The notes: a model not told the origin generated them from the sequence alone. 64,000 bases of DNA from Sarcocystis neurona (GCA_000727475.1 KL647311.1:469181-533180), one strand, 5' to 3'; shown: positions 48,501-61,013, counted from the first letter of the stretch. Numbers and translations are program-made.

Positions 48501-51500
48501 GCTTCGTCCTTGTCGTCGTGATACTCAGACGTTGAATATCATTTTAAGTGGTGAGTTTCTCCTGATTGCCCGCTACCTCCCTTGCAAGCGGTTATCCTGA
48601 TGGAACAGTGAAAGGAGCATCATTCCTGTTCCGCCGTATGTCGCGCTTTGGAGTGTGCGTCTGCCGTATGAGACGCAAGCATGGAGGTGGACAAGAACGA
48701 CAATTTCGGCGTTCGCTACACTTGTGGTCTCATGCGTGTATCTATGTGTAGACTCATCAACAGTGTCTGCAAACGGGCGCTCCGCCGCCACATGGTGCAC
48801 CTTCTGGTGGATCCAGCTGCGAGCAGACCAGACGCTACGATGTGCTGGGGTTTCCGGCTTACTTCCACGTACACTGACTTGCAGAAGCAGCCGCGAAATT
48901 TCAATTCTGGGTAGATGGTGCATCTTCACGTGGATCGTTTGTATGTGAGTGCCACGCAAACCCAGCACCGTCGCTTTCAAGAAAGACACACATCCTGCTC
49001 TGCGCAGTCCTCGGCCCGACGGGTGCGGAGTTTGAAAATCGCACTCCTGTTGATGCATTTCACCCCGCCGTTTACGCAATGGACACAAAGTTCTACGCCG
49101 TAGGACAGCTAGAGCAGTTCATCACTGTTCCACAAGAGCTCGTTCCTAGTCGCAGCTTTCTACGTAAAGCGCCAAGGGATTTTCGTCGTTGAAGGATCTG
49201 CTGGCCTAACTTGGCACTTAAACTGTATGCAGGCCTCCATGTGATTCTCCTTTTGACCATAAAAGCCAATTTCGTCGGCAGGAGAGTTGAAGGCAGCCCA
49301 GATGCGAGTACCGACCGTCGGCCTGGGTGTGCATGCCCGTGGCTACGGCTCCTCCTGCCCGTGACCACCAACATTTTGCGTGTATGTAAGGAAGAATAAT
49401 GCCCAAAATACACCTGAACGTATACATGATGTTTTCTTCTAGACGGGTGTATACTGTAAAGGTTTACCCTAGCAGCTGCCGTAGCTGCTGCGTGTCCTCT
49501 GTCCCATTCACTCAATTTATCACCCAGGCCACGGCCAACAGTCCTGTCTGCCACCGTGCCGCGATGCGCTAGATGCTGCAGATGGCTACGCGAAAAAAAG
49601 AGTACGCAACCATCCATCTTTCGCAGTTTGCAGTCATCTGCTCATGCGTCCAACTTCACATAGTAACAGTGATTCTGTAGCGTAGTCTTGCGCAGCTGTG
49701 GACTGGACCGCGCCCGGAGGCTTTGTATTAGCGGATTGTTTGCTGCTTGCATTGTTGACACCCATCACGAATGTCCTTGTATGCGTCTTCCAACTCCAGT
49801 AGATTTTCTGATCATGTGTTCTTGTAATGTACACATATGCAAACGCATAGAAATGAACCACGGGCAGACGCACCACATCAAAAATACCGTTCATCTGCCA
49901 CGTGTACATCGTATTCAGGTATAATTGTCTTCCGCTAAGTACGAGGGCAGCCTATACATCAAGCATGTATGAAGAGAAGCCTAGCTCCATGATTGTGTGT
50001 CTCCTTCGTCACGCGTGCTGAAATGCCACCGCACAGGTGTTGTTTGTGGGAATTCCTGTCTACTGGCTGGTAACAAAAGCACCGTAGACCACACTATAGA
50101 ACTTGTATGCGTATATCTGTGGTTTGCGATCCTCTGTTCTGTCAAACACATTCCGTCATAAGGCGGTAGGGGTGATTGTGGCAAGAGGGTCAATTGGACG
50201 ATATCAGGCGTCCCAGTACCGTCTGCTGGAAACTGCCGTTCCTCCTCGCCGTGTGAATGTCAACAAGCAGCAGCAATACACGGCAAAAAATTATTCTTAC
50301 ATTTAAGGTTGTCTTTTCCCTTGTAGGCTGCGTGGAGCGACGTAACTGCCTACCTTTGTAAGCCACCTCCCCAAGCTTATAACATTCGCATGGCAGGGAA
50401 GAATGAAGACCACGTACATCGGTGTACATGTCTCTCCCAATGGACGCGCGCCTCCCTGTATTGTATGTGTAGTTGTCGTTCCTTCTAATCGTGAAAGATG
50501 TATAGATTATCACAACGTCAGTGCCACTTCTTTTTCTCTCAACATGTGCCGGGGAAATCTGGCTTGCTGTTCCTGTCGGCGGCAGCATGTAGCACAGCCA
50601 TGCGCAGTAAACTTGCCGTATTCCCCGCTTTCCTTGCTTGTTTCTCCTCACTGCTTCCCCTGTTGTCTACCAGATCTCTTTAACAGGAGGAAGTACTCTG
50701 ACGATATATCCGTAAGCACTCCGGGGCAGCAGCGGGAGCAGGAGACCGAAAACTCCCGCTATATGTAGCGCCGTTGTAGCATGCGCCTTTGCAGGGCACC
50801 GGCTCTCTATATTCGTCTAGACGCAGATGTGTGTCTGCCGCCGCTCATCTGCCGATATTGGACAGCGGCCTTTGAGAACCTTAACCATGGACATGTGACG
50901 CCTTCTTGAGCGCAGCTTGGCTTCTGTTCCGTCTTAATGTGCCGTTCTTCCGTTTTGCCGTTCCACTCCCCTTCGTTACCCTCTGATCCTTTTCTGCCAC
51001 GCTTCCCCTTTCCTGTGTCTCTGTGCTGCACGTGGTACTGCTGCATGCACTGGGTTTGTGCCTTGTCGCTGGGACGGGGATAACCACAGTCTGCTTGACA
51101 GCTTGCCCCCCGGTGGGGATTTACCGTGATGTGTGCGTGGCAGGTGTACGTACACCGCAGCCTGCCGCGTCGCGGGCGTATTTGAGGTCTACTGAGGATG
51201 GCACTGGCATTTCCCGCGTCTCGTTACCGCTCGAACAAGGGAGGACCTCATGACTTTCCTGTTCCCCCGGACCAGCATCTCTCCTGGCGTGTTCTGTACT
51301 GCTGATGAACACAGCAGGCAGGCGCAGCAAGGACGCATGTTGCAGTAGCGGAGGCAGCGGGAATTCCTCCTGCAGCCGGGTCATCACACACTCCTGTTGC
51401 AGCAGCAGAACGGGCGGTGCTGCGTTCCACGGGAGCATCCCAGCTCCTTGGTGGTCGCAGAAAACAGGCGTGTTGCTGTCGCTGCGCTTCTTGCGGATAA

Positions 51501-51747
51501 GCGATCCGCCGCTGCGCAAGCGCTAAAGGTGGACGCTTTATTTCGCCCGGCTCCAGTCCTCTGCTGTGCCGTTGCAGCCAGCACGTGGTATTCGCCTCGC
51601 GCAATATCGGCTCGGTGGCGTGCACAAGAAAAGTAGACAAAGAAGTCAACGAGCCAAAGGACTGAAGGCGTGGACTGTAGCCCGTTGACGGGGCCGGGCC
51701 TTGCTAGAAGAGGTTTTTTGCCTTCGCTGTCCGGTGAAGCAGAAGCG

Positions 51748-54700
51748 ATGGGACTGCTGCCATCTGCTGGAACCGCGGGGCAGCCTCCGCGGCTTGGCTA
51801 CCGCAGAGGAGGACGACGGGCTCACAGCAGCAAGGAACACCTGCTGCCTGCGGATGGCGGTGGTACTGCTGCTTTCTCTGTCGAAGCGAAAGACGAGGAG
51901 GAGGAGGACGCCGGCGAGCAGCGTTTGGTGGAGACGGAGCTGTCGCCGATTCTGCCGGGTCGCGCGGCGACAGCAGCAAGAGGCAGCGCCTGCGGAGCGG
52001 CGGCGTTGTCCCCCCCCTCGCACAGCGGCGCTTGTAGGCGGGGAGGGCAGAGCAGCAGGAAGCTCCTCGGGCGTGCGCGGTCGCTGTTTCTGGTGGGGAC
52101 AGCAGCACGAGCGGGAGCTACTAAGGGGGGCGGTGGCGGCGAAATTTCTTCCTCTTCTTGTATGAGGGGGCACAGAAGTGAGAAAGTTTGCTCCGTAGAT
52201 GGCGGAGCTAAAGCGGCATCTTGCCTGTCGTCGTCCTCTTTCTCTGTCGCGTCTTCGTCGTCCTTCATGAAGCTCAGCACGGGCTCTCGCATGGTGTCGA
52301 CGTCCGCGTATCCGAGCGTGAACCGTGCGGAAGAGAGAAGACGGCGGAGAGCCGCCCACTGCATGCGTCTGGGGAGCGACGGAGAAGCAGGCGACAGAGA
52401 AGAGGGAGAGGAGAAAGTCGATGCGTTGTCGGCGGGACGGATGCTGCTACTGTCCTACTTGTGCTACGCCGTGTTGTATTCTACCCGGAAGCCGTTCTCC
52501 GTTCTCAAAGACGCCGTGCACGTCTCGCTCGGGCTCTCCACGTACTCCCTCGGGTGTATAGACACCGCGTTCCTCGCCACGTACGCCGTCGGCCAGTTCC
52601 TTCTCACGCCGCTGCTCGCCCCACTCTCCCTCGGCGCCTCTCTCTCCGCCTGCTACGTCTCCTCCGCGCTCGCGACGTTGGTCTTCGGCTGCTGCTCCAG
52701 CGCCTGGGCGCTCACTCTCGCTTGGTGCTGCAACGGCCTCGCGCATGCGGCCGTCTTCCCGCTCCTCGTCAAGGCACTTTCTCAAGTCCTCACTCGCGCC
52801 GAGCGCGGTCGCACCATGGGCCTCTGGACTACTAGTCAGCAAGTCGGTGAGCCAGGGTCTGTGGCACGAGGCGCCAGTAGAGCACGCGTAGGAAGCGACA
52901 GGTGCAACAGGCGCGGTACTTTTTTTTCGAAAGTGCAATAATATGTGTGTGAAAGACTGATGTAGACCAGGCCACTCATGATGCATACAACGGAGGATTT
53001 TGGACGTCAGAGAAGGCTCTATATGCTCCACGCATATACGTACAGAGGTGTGTGTCTCTCCCTCTTGCGCAGAAGTGGGTGTCTCTGGGACCGGGAGGCT
53101 GTGACACTACCTACTGCGTCCACGTCAGAAAGATTTTTCACCTACGGATACTAGGGGTCGTCTTATATCTTTTACCTTGGGAGGGAAATGTATTAATTAT
53201 GTGTGCGAGCCACGTAAGTACGAAGAGAGACAAGTGTGCCATGCTACAGACTTGTGTACTCGCGGCGGCATGTGCCCACTCCTGTGCAGTGCCTCTACAT
53301 ATATTGCAATGACACACAACATACGTATGTGTTTGTTATGTAAGATTAACCTGAAATACCTCTATCTCAACTCCTGGAATTCTCACGTACGTGTATACGC
53401 ATGTGGTAGTTGGCAGTCAGGCCGCGTAAGACCGCTCGTGTGGGGGTGAAACAGCTACGTTTCAACGTGGTGGTCGGTGGCATTTCGGTGGTCGACGGCG
53501 ACGCTGCACCGGAAGCAGCGGTCGGGCGGAGCTAGCCGTCCTGCGGGTCGTCATTTTCGTAGTTGACGACAGCGGCTGCTGCGCTATTCGTGGGCAGCAG
53601 CTGAATATATGCAACTCGGCAGGGGCGGCGTGCCCAGGGGCGACGGCAGAGGCGGTCGGATTCGTCGCGGCGGCGGCTGACGAACTGCGCAGCACCGGCT
53701 TTCAGACGCAGTTCGCCAGCGGCAGCCGGCGCGGGCTGGCCGGCAGCGGCTCGCGGGCCGACCAAACGGCGACAGTTGGGGGCCTGGTCGGCATCGCCCG
53801 CCACGTCTTCGGTCGTCAGCGGCGAAGCGGTGTTGAACATGCGGTTCTTCCGTGACAGCGGGAAGGCTGCAGTGAGTTGCCTGCAGGTCATTGCAGAGCC
53901 TCAGGCTTGACAAAGCAATTAGTCGGATACTGAATTCTTCGGAGGACGTGTGTATTGAAGGAACTTTGTCAAGAAGAAGAGACACAGATGCTCGTTTACT
54001 TACGGTGTACATACACCAACGAAAAGCTTTCTTTTTATGTAAGTAGATGTGAATTCACACGTATCTACAGTCACACGAATATGTACACATGTGTGGGCGT
54101 GCAAAGGGGTGTAAATGCCGCTCTGTGTTCTTTTTTTTTCTCTCTCTTTCTCCCTATTCTTTCTCCTACATCGCTCCCTCTCTGTCCTTCCCTCTATATG
54201 TGACTGTGACTGTGTGCATGCGCGTGTGTCGGTACATGTATACATGTGACAAGCATTATTTATACATGTGTCTCTATTTCTCGCCGAGTGTTACCGCCAC
54301 CTACTTCTGCTGTGCGTACTTGCGTTGCTCTTTGCGCGCTCCTACCGTCTGTGTGTGTAGGCGCGATTGCGTCGACGGGCCTCGCCGCCTTCATCGGAGA
54401 GGAGCTGGGATGGCGCCCGGTCTTTTTCTTTTCCGCGCTCGTGTGTTTTGTAGCTGGTGTTTGTTTGTATTCGAGCCTCCCTGCTGCTGGCGCCGCTGCG
54501 TCTTCTGCTGCTCGTGCTGCGCCTGCGGATTGGAGGGGCAAGAGGAAGGGGACGCGGCAGCAGAGCAGTTCCGGTTCCTACATCCCGCTGCAGCGGCACG
54601 AGCAGCAGAAAAAGCACCAGCTGCAGCTCTGTGTGTTTCAGCCGCAGCAGCGGCACTCGGTGCTGCAGCAGCAGCACCTGGGCGAGCCACAGCCGGTGGA

Positions 54701-57700
54701 GCACAGCGAGCACCAGGAACGGCAGCCGCAGCTCAGTCAGCAGCTGCAGCAGCCGCGCCAACACCAACAGCGTGGGTGGCAGCAGGAGGAAAATCGGCTG
54801 AACGAGAGAGGCCAGCAAGCGCGCGTGAGCGGGAGCAACAGCGTTTGGACGGTCGAAAGCTCGAGCAGCAGCACCGGTGAGACGCTGCGCTGCTCTCTCC
54901 CCCTCTGTTCGGCTGCAGCACAGGAGCGGCGCGGCGCAGATGAGGAACACCAGCTTAGTCGTCCTGCATCAGCAGGAGCAGCAGCAGCGAAAGTGTGTAC
55001 AAAATTAACGTCGGCAGCAGCAAGCGCGCACGCAGGATCGGTCCAAGCAGCAGAAAACATTTCAGCAACCAAGTCAACAGTCACAGCAGCAGAGCGCACT
55101 CTTGCAGAGAGAAAAGGAGAAGGTGTCTCAACAGTAGCAGCAGGACCGCCAGCCGCGACAGCACGCGAAGCAGGCGTGTCAGCAGCAGCAAGGGTAGAAG
55201 TAGAATACACGACGGCGACAAGAGGCGAAGAAGCAACAAGAGAAGCAGCAAGAGGTACGCGTGTCGTAGAGATGCCAGCCACAGCAGCAGCCGGAGAAGC
55301 AGCAGGCGTCTCGTTAGCAGCAGGGGAAGGAAGCAAAGAAGCGTGGTGGGCAAGAGTTGTCGGGCGGCAGCGAAGTGGAGAAACAGCGCCGCGGGGGAGG
55401 TGGCTACCGCTGCCTGCAGCGCCAGCAGCAGCAGGTGCAGCGACTGCCGGGGCATTTCGCACCGAGGATCACGCGGATAGAGATGCAGAGGAAGCAGCAG
55501 CAGGGGAACGCGCGCCACTTGTGTTTCGTTTGTTCACGAGCAACAGCATGCGCAGCAGCAGCAGGTCGGGCTCTGAAAGCGATGTAGCGGCTACGGCAGC
55601 TTCGCCGGTGCGTGCGGCACCAGCAGCAGCTCACTTTGCTGCAGCAGCCACCTCACTGTCTGCTGCGTGCTACGGTTCGCAGCGCAGCCACTACAGAAAA
55701 CACAGCAGCAGACATTCCCGAGAAGATCAGAAGGGCGAGAAAATGTTAGGCGAGCCTTTCGGTGCGAGAAAACAGCAAGTTCTGCATGAGAACGAAGTGG
55801 AGGTAGGTCTGCCCCTAGCTGCAGAGGAAGCAGCTGTCGCGGCGCATAGAGGCGCGCAGTGTTTGCCTGAAGGCCCACAGGGAAGGAGCGGAGGGAGAGG
55901 CGGCAGCAGCGGCGGCAGCAGCAGCAGCGGCGGCAGCAGCAGCAGTGGCGGCAGCAGCAGCAGAACCAGCAGCAGCAGCGGGAGCTGTGTCGGCGGCGGG
56001 GAAGGCAGGAGCCCGCGCAGCGACAGTAAACGGAGCCGTGTGGGCAACAGCAGCAGATGCAGGCAGACAGGGGCAACGACAGAGAAGCAGGCGACGTGGG
56101 AGAAGAAAGAGGATAGTAGCGGCCGCTCTAGTGAATCTGCTCCTGCTCCTCTGAATGCTGCAGGAGAAGCAGCTGGATTTGCAGGGATGGAAGAAGAAAC
56201 AGCAGCAGACGGGCGAAGCAGCACCGGAAAAGAAGTTCTACGGAGCAGGCGAAGCAGCCTGAGCGGTGAACACGTTGCTGCAAAGGAGTTGCTGTGGGCG
56301 TCGCATGAAGCCGGTGACTCAAGCGCTGCTGCAGCAGCGACAGCAGCAAAAGGTTTGCGGTGGTGGACAGCAGCACCGGCTGGTGTCAGTGACGAGCACG
56401 AAGGCGTGCTGCAAGAGACCGGGGGAACGGGCGACAGCAGAGCAGCAGGCGCAGATGAGAAGAAGTGGGAGGGAAGGGGTCCTGCAGCAGCAGGAACAGT
56501 AGCAGCGTCGCCGGTAGCGGAAGGAGCGACAGCCAGAGAAGCGTCTCTGCAAGGTGGCGTGTGCGGTGCAGCAGCAAGGGACGCGTTCTTTGAGGAACAG
56601 AGCGCCACCGATGTGGACTGGGGAGAGAAGAAAAAGAAGCAGAGCAGCAGCAGGAGCAGCAGCAACAGCAGCGACAGCGGCAGTAACTCCGGAAGGTGCA
56701 GGAGCAGCAGTACCAGCAGCTGGGATCGCGTGGCAGTGACGCGCAGGAAGGACTTCAAGTACGCGTGGAGCCACACGGGGTACGCGGTGGCTTCTAAAAC
56801 AGAGCCACGGGAATGGGAGGGCGATGCTGCTGTTGGCGCTGCTACAGTAGCGACGTTCGTGGGTAGAGACCCACCGACACGTTACTTGTACGAAAGAGAG
56901 AGAAGCACAAGCCAACACGACAGCAGCTCCTGCCCTGCCTGTTCGGATGACGACGTTGCCCCGCCAGCTGCAGCAACAGCAGCAGCTGCAGACGACTCTG
57001 TGTCTACCTCCGCCGTCCCTTCTTTTTCCTCTTTTTCCTCCGCTTCCTCCTCGCCGCTGACGCCTTCAGCAGCAGCAGGTGCTGCTGCAGGTGTGGGAGC
57101 CCCCGAGCATTCGGCAGCAGGAACGCAGTGGCACGAAGGGAGGGCAGCGACTGCGGCGGCGACAGCGGCAGCCAAAGGCGAGGACGACGGCAGCAGCGGG
57201 AATCACCAGGGAGTCGTGACTTCGGTCCTGCCTCCTCCGTCTGGCGTGAGAAGAAGCGGCAGCAGCAGCAACGTGAGAGAAGGAGAAGGAAAAAGAAGAC
57301 TTCGGGAAGGATGCAAGGAGAGTGTTAGGAGCCGCACAGGAAGAGGAGCCGTCCCCGCGCTCCTGGTGTGCAGCAGCCGAGGCAGCAGCAGGAGCTACCT
57401 CCCGGCCAAGACGACGAAGACCGTCTACGGCGCGGTGGTTGCCCACCTGCAGACGCTCTGGCGTGTGCAGCACGTCTTCGCATGCGGCGCAGCGTACTTC
57501 ACTGTGAAGCTCACGCGTTATTCCCTGCTGTTTTGGCTGCCTTTCTTCCTCTCGAAGGAAGCTCGGCTGCAGGCTGCCCGCGCCGGCTACGCCAGCATGA
57601 TCTTTGATCTCGGAGGAATCGCTGGCGCGGTCGTCGGCGGTGTCATCGCTGACCGCCTTCTTAAAGGTCGGCCCTCCCCCTCCCCCGCGGCGACGGCCCT

Positions 57701-57776
57701 TCTTCTCTATTCCCAGACCTGCCTGGGTTTTTCTCTTGTTCTTCTCTTCCCTTCTTATGTATATAGATGTAGATAG
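51748..57776 (+). CDS. MFS transporter, SLC37/GlpT (organophosphate:phosphate antiporter) type
   Basis: Exon 1 is 51748-52846 and exon 2 begins at 54361 (intron GT..AG, phase kept). The protein has a charged, Ser-rich N-terminus of about 230 residues. TM1 follows (CYAVLYSTRKPFSVLKDA, the family YxxRKPF motif), then TM2 (CIDTAFLATYAVGQFLLTP), TM3 and TM4 (CCNGLAHAAVFPLLVKAL), and RGRTMGLWTTSQQVG at the exon end. Exon 2 gives TM5-6 (STGLAAFIGEELGWRPVFFF), about 970 residues of Ser/Ala/Gln/Glu/Arg-rich loop, then TM7 (KLTRYSLLFWLPFFLSKEA) and TM8 (IFDLGGIAGAVVGGVIADRL). Family members exchange sugar or glycerol phosphates for phosphate; the substrate here is unknown. The frame stays open to the TAG at 57774; a donor at 57667 (gtcggc) is possible. 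TM9-12 were not located, so the 3' part of the model is incomplete. Start is the first in-frame ATG; the frame is open to 51670. Confidence 0.88.
53455..53905 (-). other. GC-rich island inside transporter intron, open on minus strand
   Basis: Within the 1.5-kb intron a 450-bp island is much richer in G and C than its AT-rich flanks. The minus strand is open from 53891 to 53532 (119 codons), with mostly G or C at third positions. It reads as a Pro/Ala/Arg-rich peptide ending in a hydrophilic NYENDDPQDG. The + strand also has a long open frame through the same DNA, so openness alone is weak evidence. It contains no CAG repeats, unlike neighbouring exons. It could be an alternative exon, a short antisense gene, an inserted foreign fragment or an assembly error. 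Confidence 0.4.
54540..57360 (+). repeat. Trinucleotide-repeat region coding the transporter loop
   Basis: This part of transporter exon 2 is dominated by CAG/AGC/GCA triplets. The coding frame shifts in flavour from Gln-rich (54560-54780) through Ala-rich (55000-55460) to Gly/Ser-rich (55894-55990, repeated GGC AGC AGC units) and Ser-rich (56640-56720). Because CAG units contain no stop in any frame, several other frames are open here on both strands; those are shadows. Confidence 0.85.
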
Positions 57777-59487
57777 GCGTATGATAAGTATCTTCGGGTC
57801 ACTCAGGCGGAACGTATACATACATACATGTGAATATACTTATATATATATACATGAGTGTGTGGGCCCATTTTCTGTGCCTACAAGCTTGTTTGCATTC
57901 TTGCATGCGTTTCCTTCTTCGCGTCCGTTCGCGTGTCGGAGTGGGGAAGCACACATATTAGCAGGTTCGTAGATGTGTTTGTCTCTCCACCAAGATACAT
58001 TGATATGTAGATGTGTGGAGAGGAAATATCTTCTACGTACTCAGTCAAAGTGTATAGAGATGCCCGTATGCAGGTGTCTACATCTGCATGTGTGTGTATC
58101 TGTGTGCATGTCTGTGTGCGTGCGGGCTTGCATGTGTGTATTCACGTCTAAATAAAGAATATATATATATACACACAAACCGGTACATATACATATATGC
58201 GTATGTGTTAGTAGTTAGGAGAGGCAGCGGAGGATAGACGCGCGCAATTCCTGCAGGATTATGCAGAGAAAGGCACGTTCTGTGCAGGAGTGAGCGAGCT
58301 CGTGGCCACACGTGCATGCAGAGCAGGGGGGTAACAAAAAAGAAGCCAGTTATATCTGCTGTGCGGAGGCGCCGCGCGTGCCCAGGCGGGCTCGTGGAGA
58401 TAATTTCATCAGGCGTCTCCGCAGCAGATCTCCTATTCAGGAAGTAGAAGAACGCGCGAGAGAAGAAGACGCGTGTCTTCGCCTTCTTTTGTCTTCCTCT
58501 GCGCATGTCTCTCTATCCGTGTCGCCCTGAAGTTGCTGCGCATGCCCCTTTAGACACAGTTGCGTGTGTATTTCTCCTTTTCTAGAGTTTCTGTGCATGC
58601 GAGTATAGGTCCAGCCGCGTGACTCTCTACATGCACGCCAATATAGATCCAGCTGCACGTGAATTTAGATACTTCTGAAATTGCTGCTGCGCATGCCCCC
58701 ACTCAGATACGGCGAGCCAGAAAAGTGGGTGGACGTCGCCGCTGCCTTGTGGGGTGTACAGACACCCTGACTAAGAGTTTGGGTTCTGTGTTAGCTGTTT
58801 AACTTGCTGCTCGCACGTCCGTCGTTTTGCGAATGCACGCGTGTGGATTTCCTGTGGCCGCAGACGTGGCGAGAAATGCAACTGCTGCATCTCCGGACGA
58901 ACCTCTCCATCCCCGCCGCACACACCACGTCTATGAGCCCCTCCCCTGTTGAAATTGCCGCTCTCTGTAATACCGTCCCTGTACAAATTCATCCACACAC
59001 ACATACACACACACGGACAGCTGGGGAAACAGACTGCGTACATACGAGATATGTGTCGCTCTCGCTTTATACGGGAATCTCTCTCTAGATACACATGTAT
59101 GTACACATATATACACACAAGAACAAAAACTGCCAGCATCTACATATATATATATATATGTACTGTTATATGTAATAACATGTATCCCTGCATATAATCA
59201 TAGAGAGAAATGCCGGTCTTCGTTCGTGTCTGCGTACATCTATCTCTCTAAATACATCTCCCTACATCACGCTCTCTGTCCTCCTCTCATTCGATCTCTA
59301 CTACGCATGCAAGTCTTCGTTCTTGGACTTCTCCTTTCGAAGAAGCAGCTGGGCGTTATATATTAGAGAGGGCGAGTGTCACTCGTACTCGTGAATGCTT
59401 GTATTGATTAAATCCCAGGTACACTTATATATATGCATGCGTCGGGAAGTACCAATCCTACTGTAAATGCTTGCTTTGAATGAGGTG

Positions 59488-59815
59488 TAAATGCATGCAC
59501 GGAGAATCAATATCCCATGCATGCACTGGGAAGTAAATACTACGTGTCCACATGCGTGTAAATACTACGAGTCCACATGCATGCACTGGGAAGTAAATGC
59601 TACGTGTCCACATGCATGTAAATACTACGTGTTCACATGCATGCAGATACTACGTGGCCGCATGCATCTACATGCACGCAAACACGAGGTGTCCCCATGC
59701 ACGCACTACCACTACTACGCGTCCACATGCATGCACTGGATTGCACTGTAGGGAGTGCGGGAACGTGCATGCACTGGATTGACGGTACAAATGCATGCAG
59801 TGGACGTAGAAAAAT
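59488..59815. repeat. Minisatellite built on catgcatgcactggaagtaaatactacgtg-like units
   Basis: Repeats of catgcatgcactgggaagta, aatactacgtgtccacatgc and variants are arranged irregularly over about 330 bp. At least five copies of the tactacg.gtccacatgc part are present, and several catgcatgcactgg blocks. The + strand is open from 59491 to 59751 and would give a His/Cys/Tyr-rich peptide with repeated CMH and HACKYY, but this is likely a by-product of the repeat. Confidence 0.85.
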
Positions 59816-60029
59816 GTATACAGAAACCTTTGTCGATGCACGCGGGCGTTGCACGCATGCAGTCAAGAGGAAGAGGGGGGGAGGGTCGCTCGCTTTAGAC
59901 AGTTTGTGGCGGGGCTCCTGCTGCGCCTGTTGAAGAAGCCGCAGTTCTCTCGCTTCAGGTTGCCCACTTCCGGTAAACAAAAGGAGGGGAATTTCGCACA
60001 GAAAGAAGCACTTAGAGAGAAAGGAAATG

Positions 60030-60830
60030 TTCGAAGAGACGAAGAGAAGAAGTCTTCACGCAAAACAACCAAAAAACGCGTTCCCTTCCTTTTCTTCGCG
60101 TCTGCGTCCGCTTCTCCCTCCTCGTCGACGATGAATCGAACTTCTTCTTCTTCGGTGCTGTCTCTTCCTATACTTCTTCTTTGCCCACTCCATTTCCTGT
60201 CCATTCGCCTTCTTGACCTCCCCCCTTTCCTCTGCCTGTTCTCCTTTTCTTCTGTATTTGTTCGTCTGCTTTGCTTCTTGTATGGGAGTGCGCGTCTTTG
60301 CTGACCCCCTCCTCCCGTTGCTGCTTCTTGTCTTCAGTCGTTGTCTCTCTGCTGCTCTCCTCCCCGTCTTCTTCTTCCTGTATCTCTCTGGTACCATCCT
60401 TGCCTTTTGTGCTTCTTCTTCTTCTTCTTCTGCTTCGTGTACTGCCCCACTGTTCCGAGCTGGTTCCTGCTGCCGCTGCTGTTCTGCTGCCCCCCCTGCG
60501 TCTTCGGCTCTTCTGCTGCTCTAGCTGCAGTCCTGCTCTGCTGCTGCTGCTGCATCTCGTCTGCTGCTGCTGCTGCTTTTTTGCCACTGCTGCAGCTGTT
60601 CTTCTTCCGCTGCTGCAGCTGCCGTTCCTTTGCCGCTGCAGCTGCTGTTTCTCCGCTGCTGCAGCTGCTGGTCCACTGCTGCTGCGGCGGTCCCTCTGCT
60701 GGTGCTGCTGCTCCTGTGCTGGTGCTGCTGGTCCTCTGTTGATGCTGCTGTTCCTCTGCTGCAGCCCGTTCTCCGTTCCACTTCTGTAGTTTCTCGTTAC
60801 CGTCTTGTTTCTTCTTCTTTTTGTTGCTGC
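60030..60830. repeat. Pyrimidine-rich tract with CTG triplets
   Basis: The + strand is strongly C/T-rich from about 60060 to 60480 and rich in ctgctgctg from about 60500 to 60780. The minus strand reads as Lys/Arg/Glu/Gln-rich frames over the same DNA. The direction of the triplet bias is opposite to that of the gene that follows at 61014. It may be an intron or intergenic tract, or the coding strand of a low-complexity minus-strand gene. Confidence 0.5.
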
Positions 60831-61013
60831 TGCCGCGGTGTCCTTGCGCGGCTCCCGCGGCAGTCGCTGGCCCCCCCCCCTCCCGTCTACCTCTGCCGCG
60901 GGGGCCGCTCTCCGTCAAGTTTTTTATCTTTTCTTCATCTACTTTTGCATGTGCACCGCTGCTGCGCGTCCTTTTTTTTTCGCGCAGGGCGGAGGTTGTC
61001 CTGCGCCGCAGTG

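Larger units (their letters stand above)
34999..51747. other. Long repeat-poor interval without a recognised gene
   Basis: In nearly 17 kb no open frame is longer than about 180 codons and none matches a family known to me. The longest on the + strand are 36396-36719, 38382-38918 (178 codons), 39036-39497, 42804-43244, 44383-44775 (130 codons, starting MEVDVVFVN), 47527-47898 and 51397-51636; on the minus strand 40662-41069, 43326-43670, 46175-46597, 48573-49088 and 49093-49617. Two tandem duplications lie at 37231-37438 and 42406-42512. Genes made of many short exons remain possible; none could be assembled. Toward 51.3 kb GCAGC-type triplets reappear, marking the entry to the right repeat-rich block. 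Confidence 0.45.
57777..61013. other. Non-coding interval with microsatellites, minisatellite and pyrimidine tract
   Basis: 57780-58200 and 59080-59180 carry TA/TGTA microsatellites (for example tatatatatata and tgtatgtgtg runs). 59488-59815 is a minisatellite. 60030-60830 is a long pyrimidine-rich stretch with CTG triplets. The missing TM9-12 exons of the transporter would be expected here, but no GGPxxLISS or ATVTGIIDG-like motif was seen. A short hydrophobic frame at about 59895-59975 between splice-like sites is the only weak exon candidate. Confidence 0.45.

Noticed and set aside
51646..52364. Minus-strand frames of 180-237 codons opposite transporter exon 1
   Set aside because: They are antisense readings of a G/C-rich coding exon whose + strand frame carries the transporter motifs.
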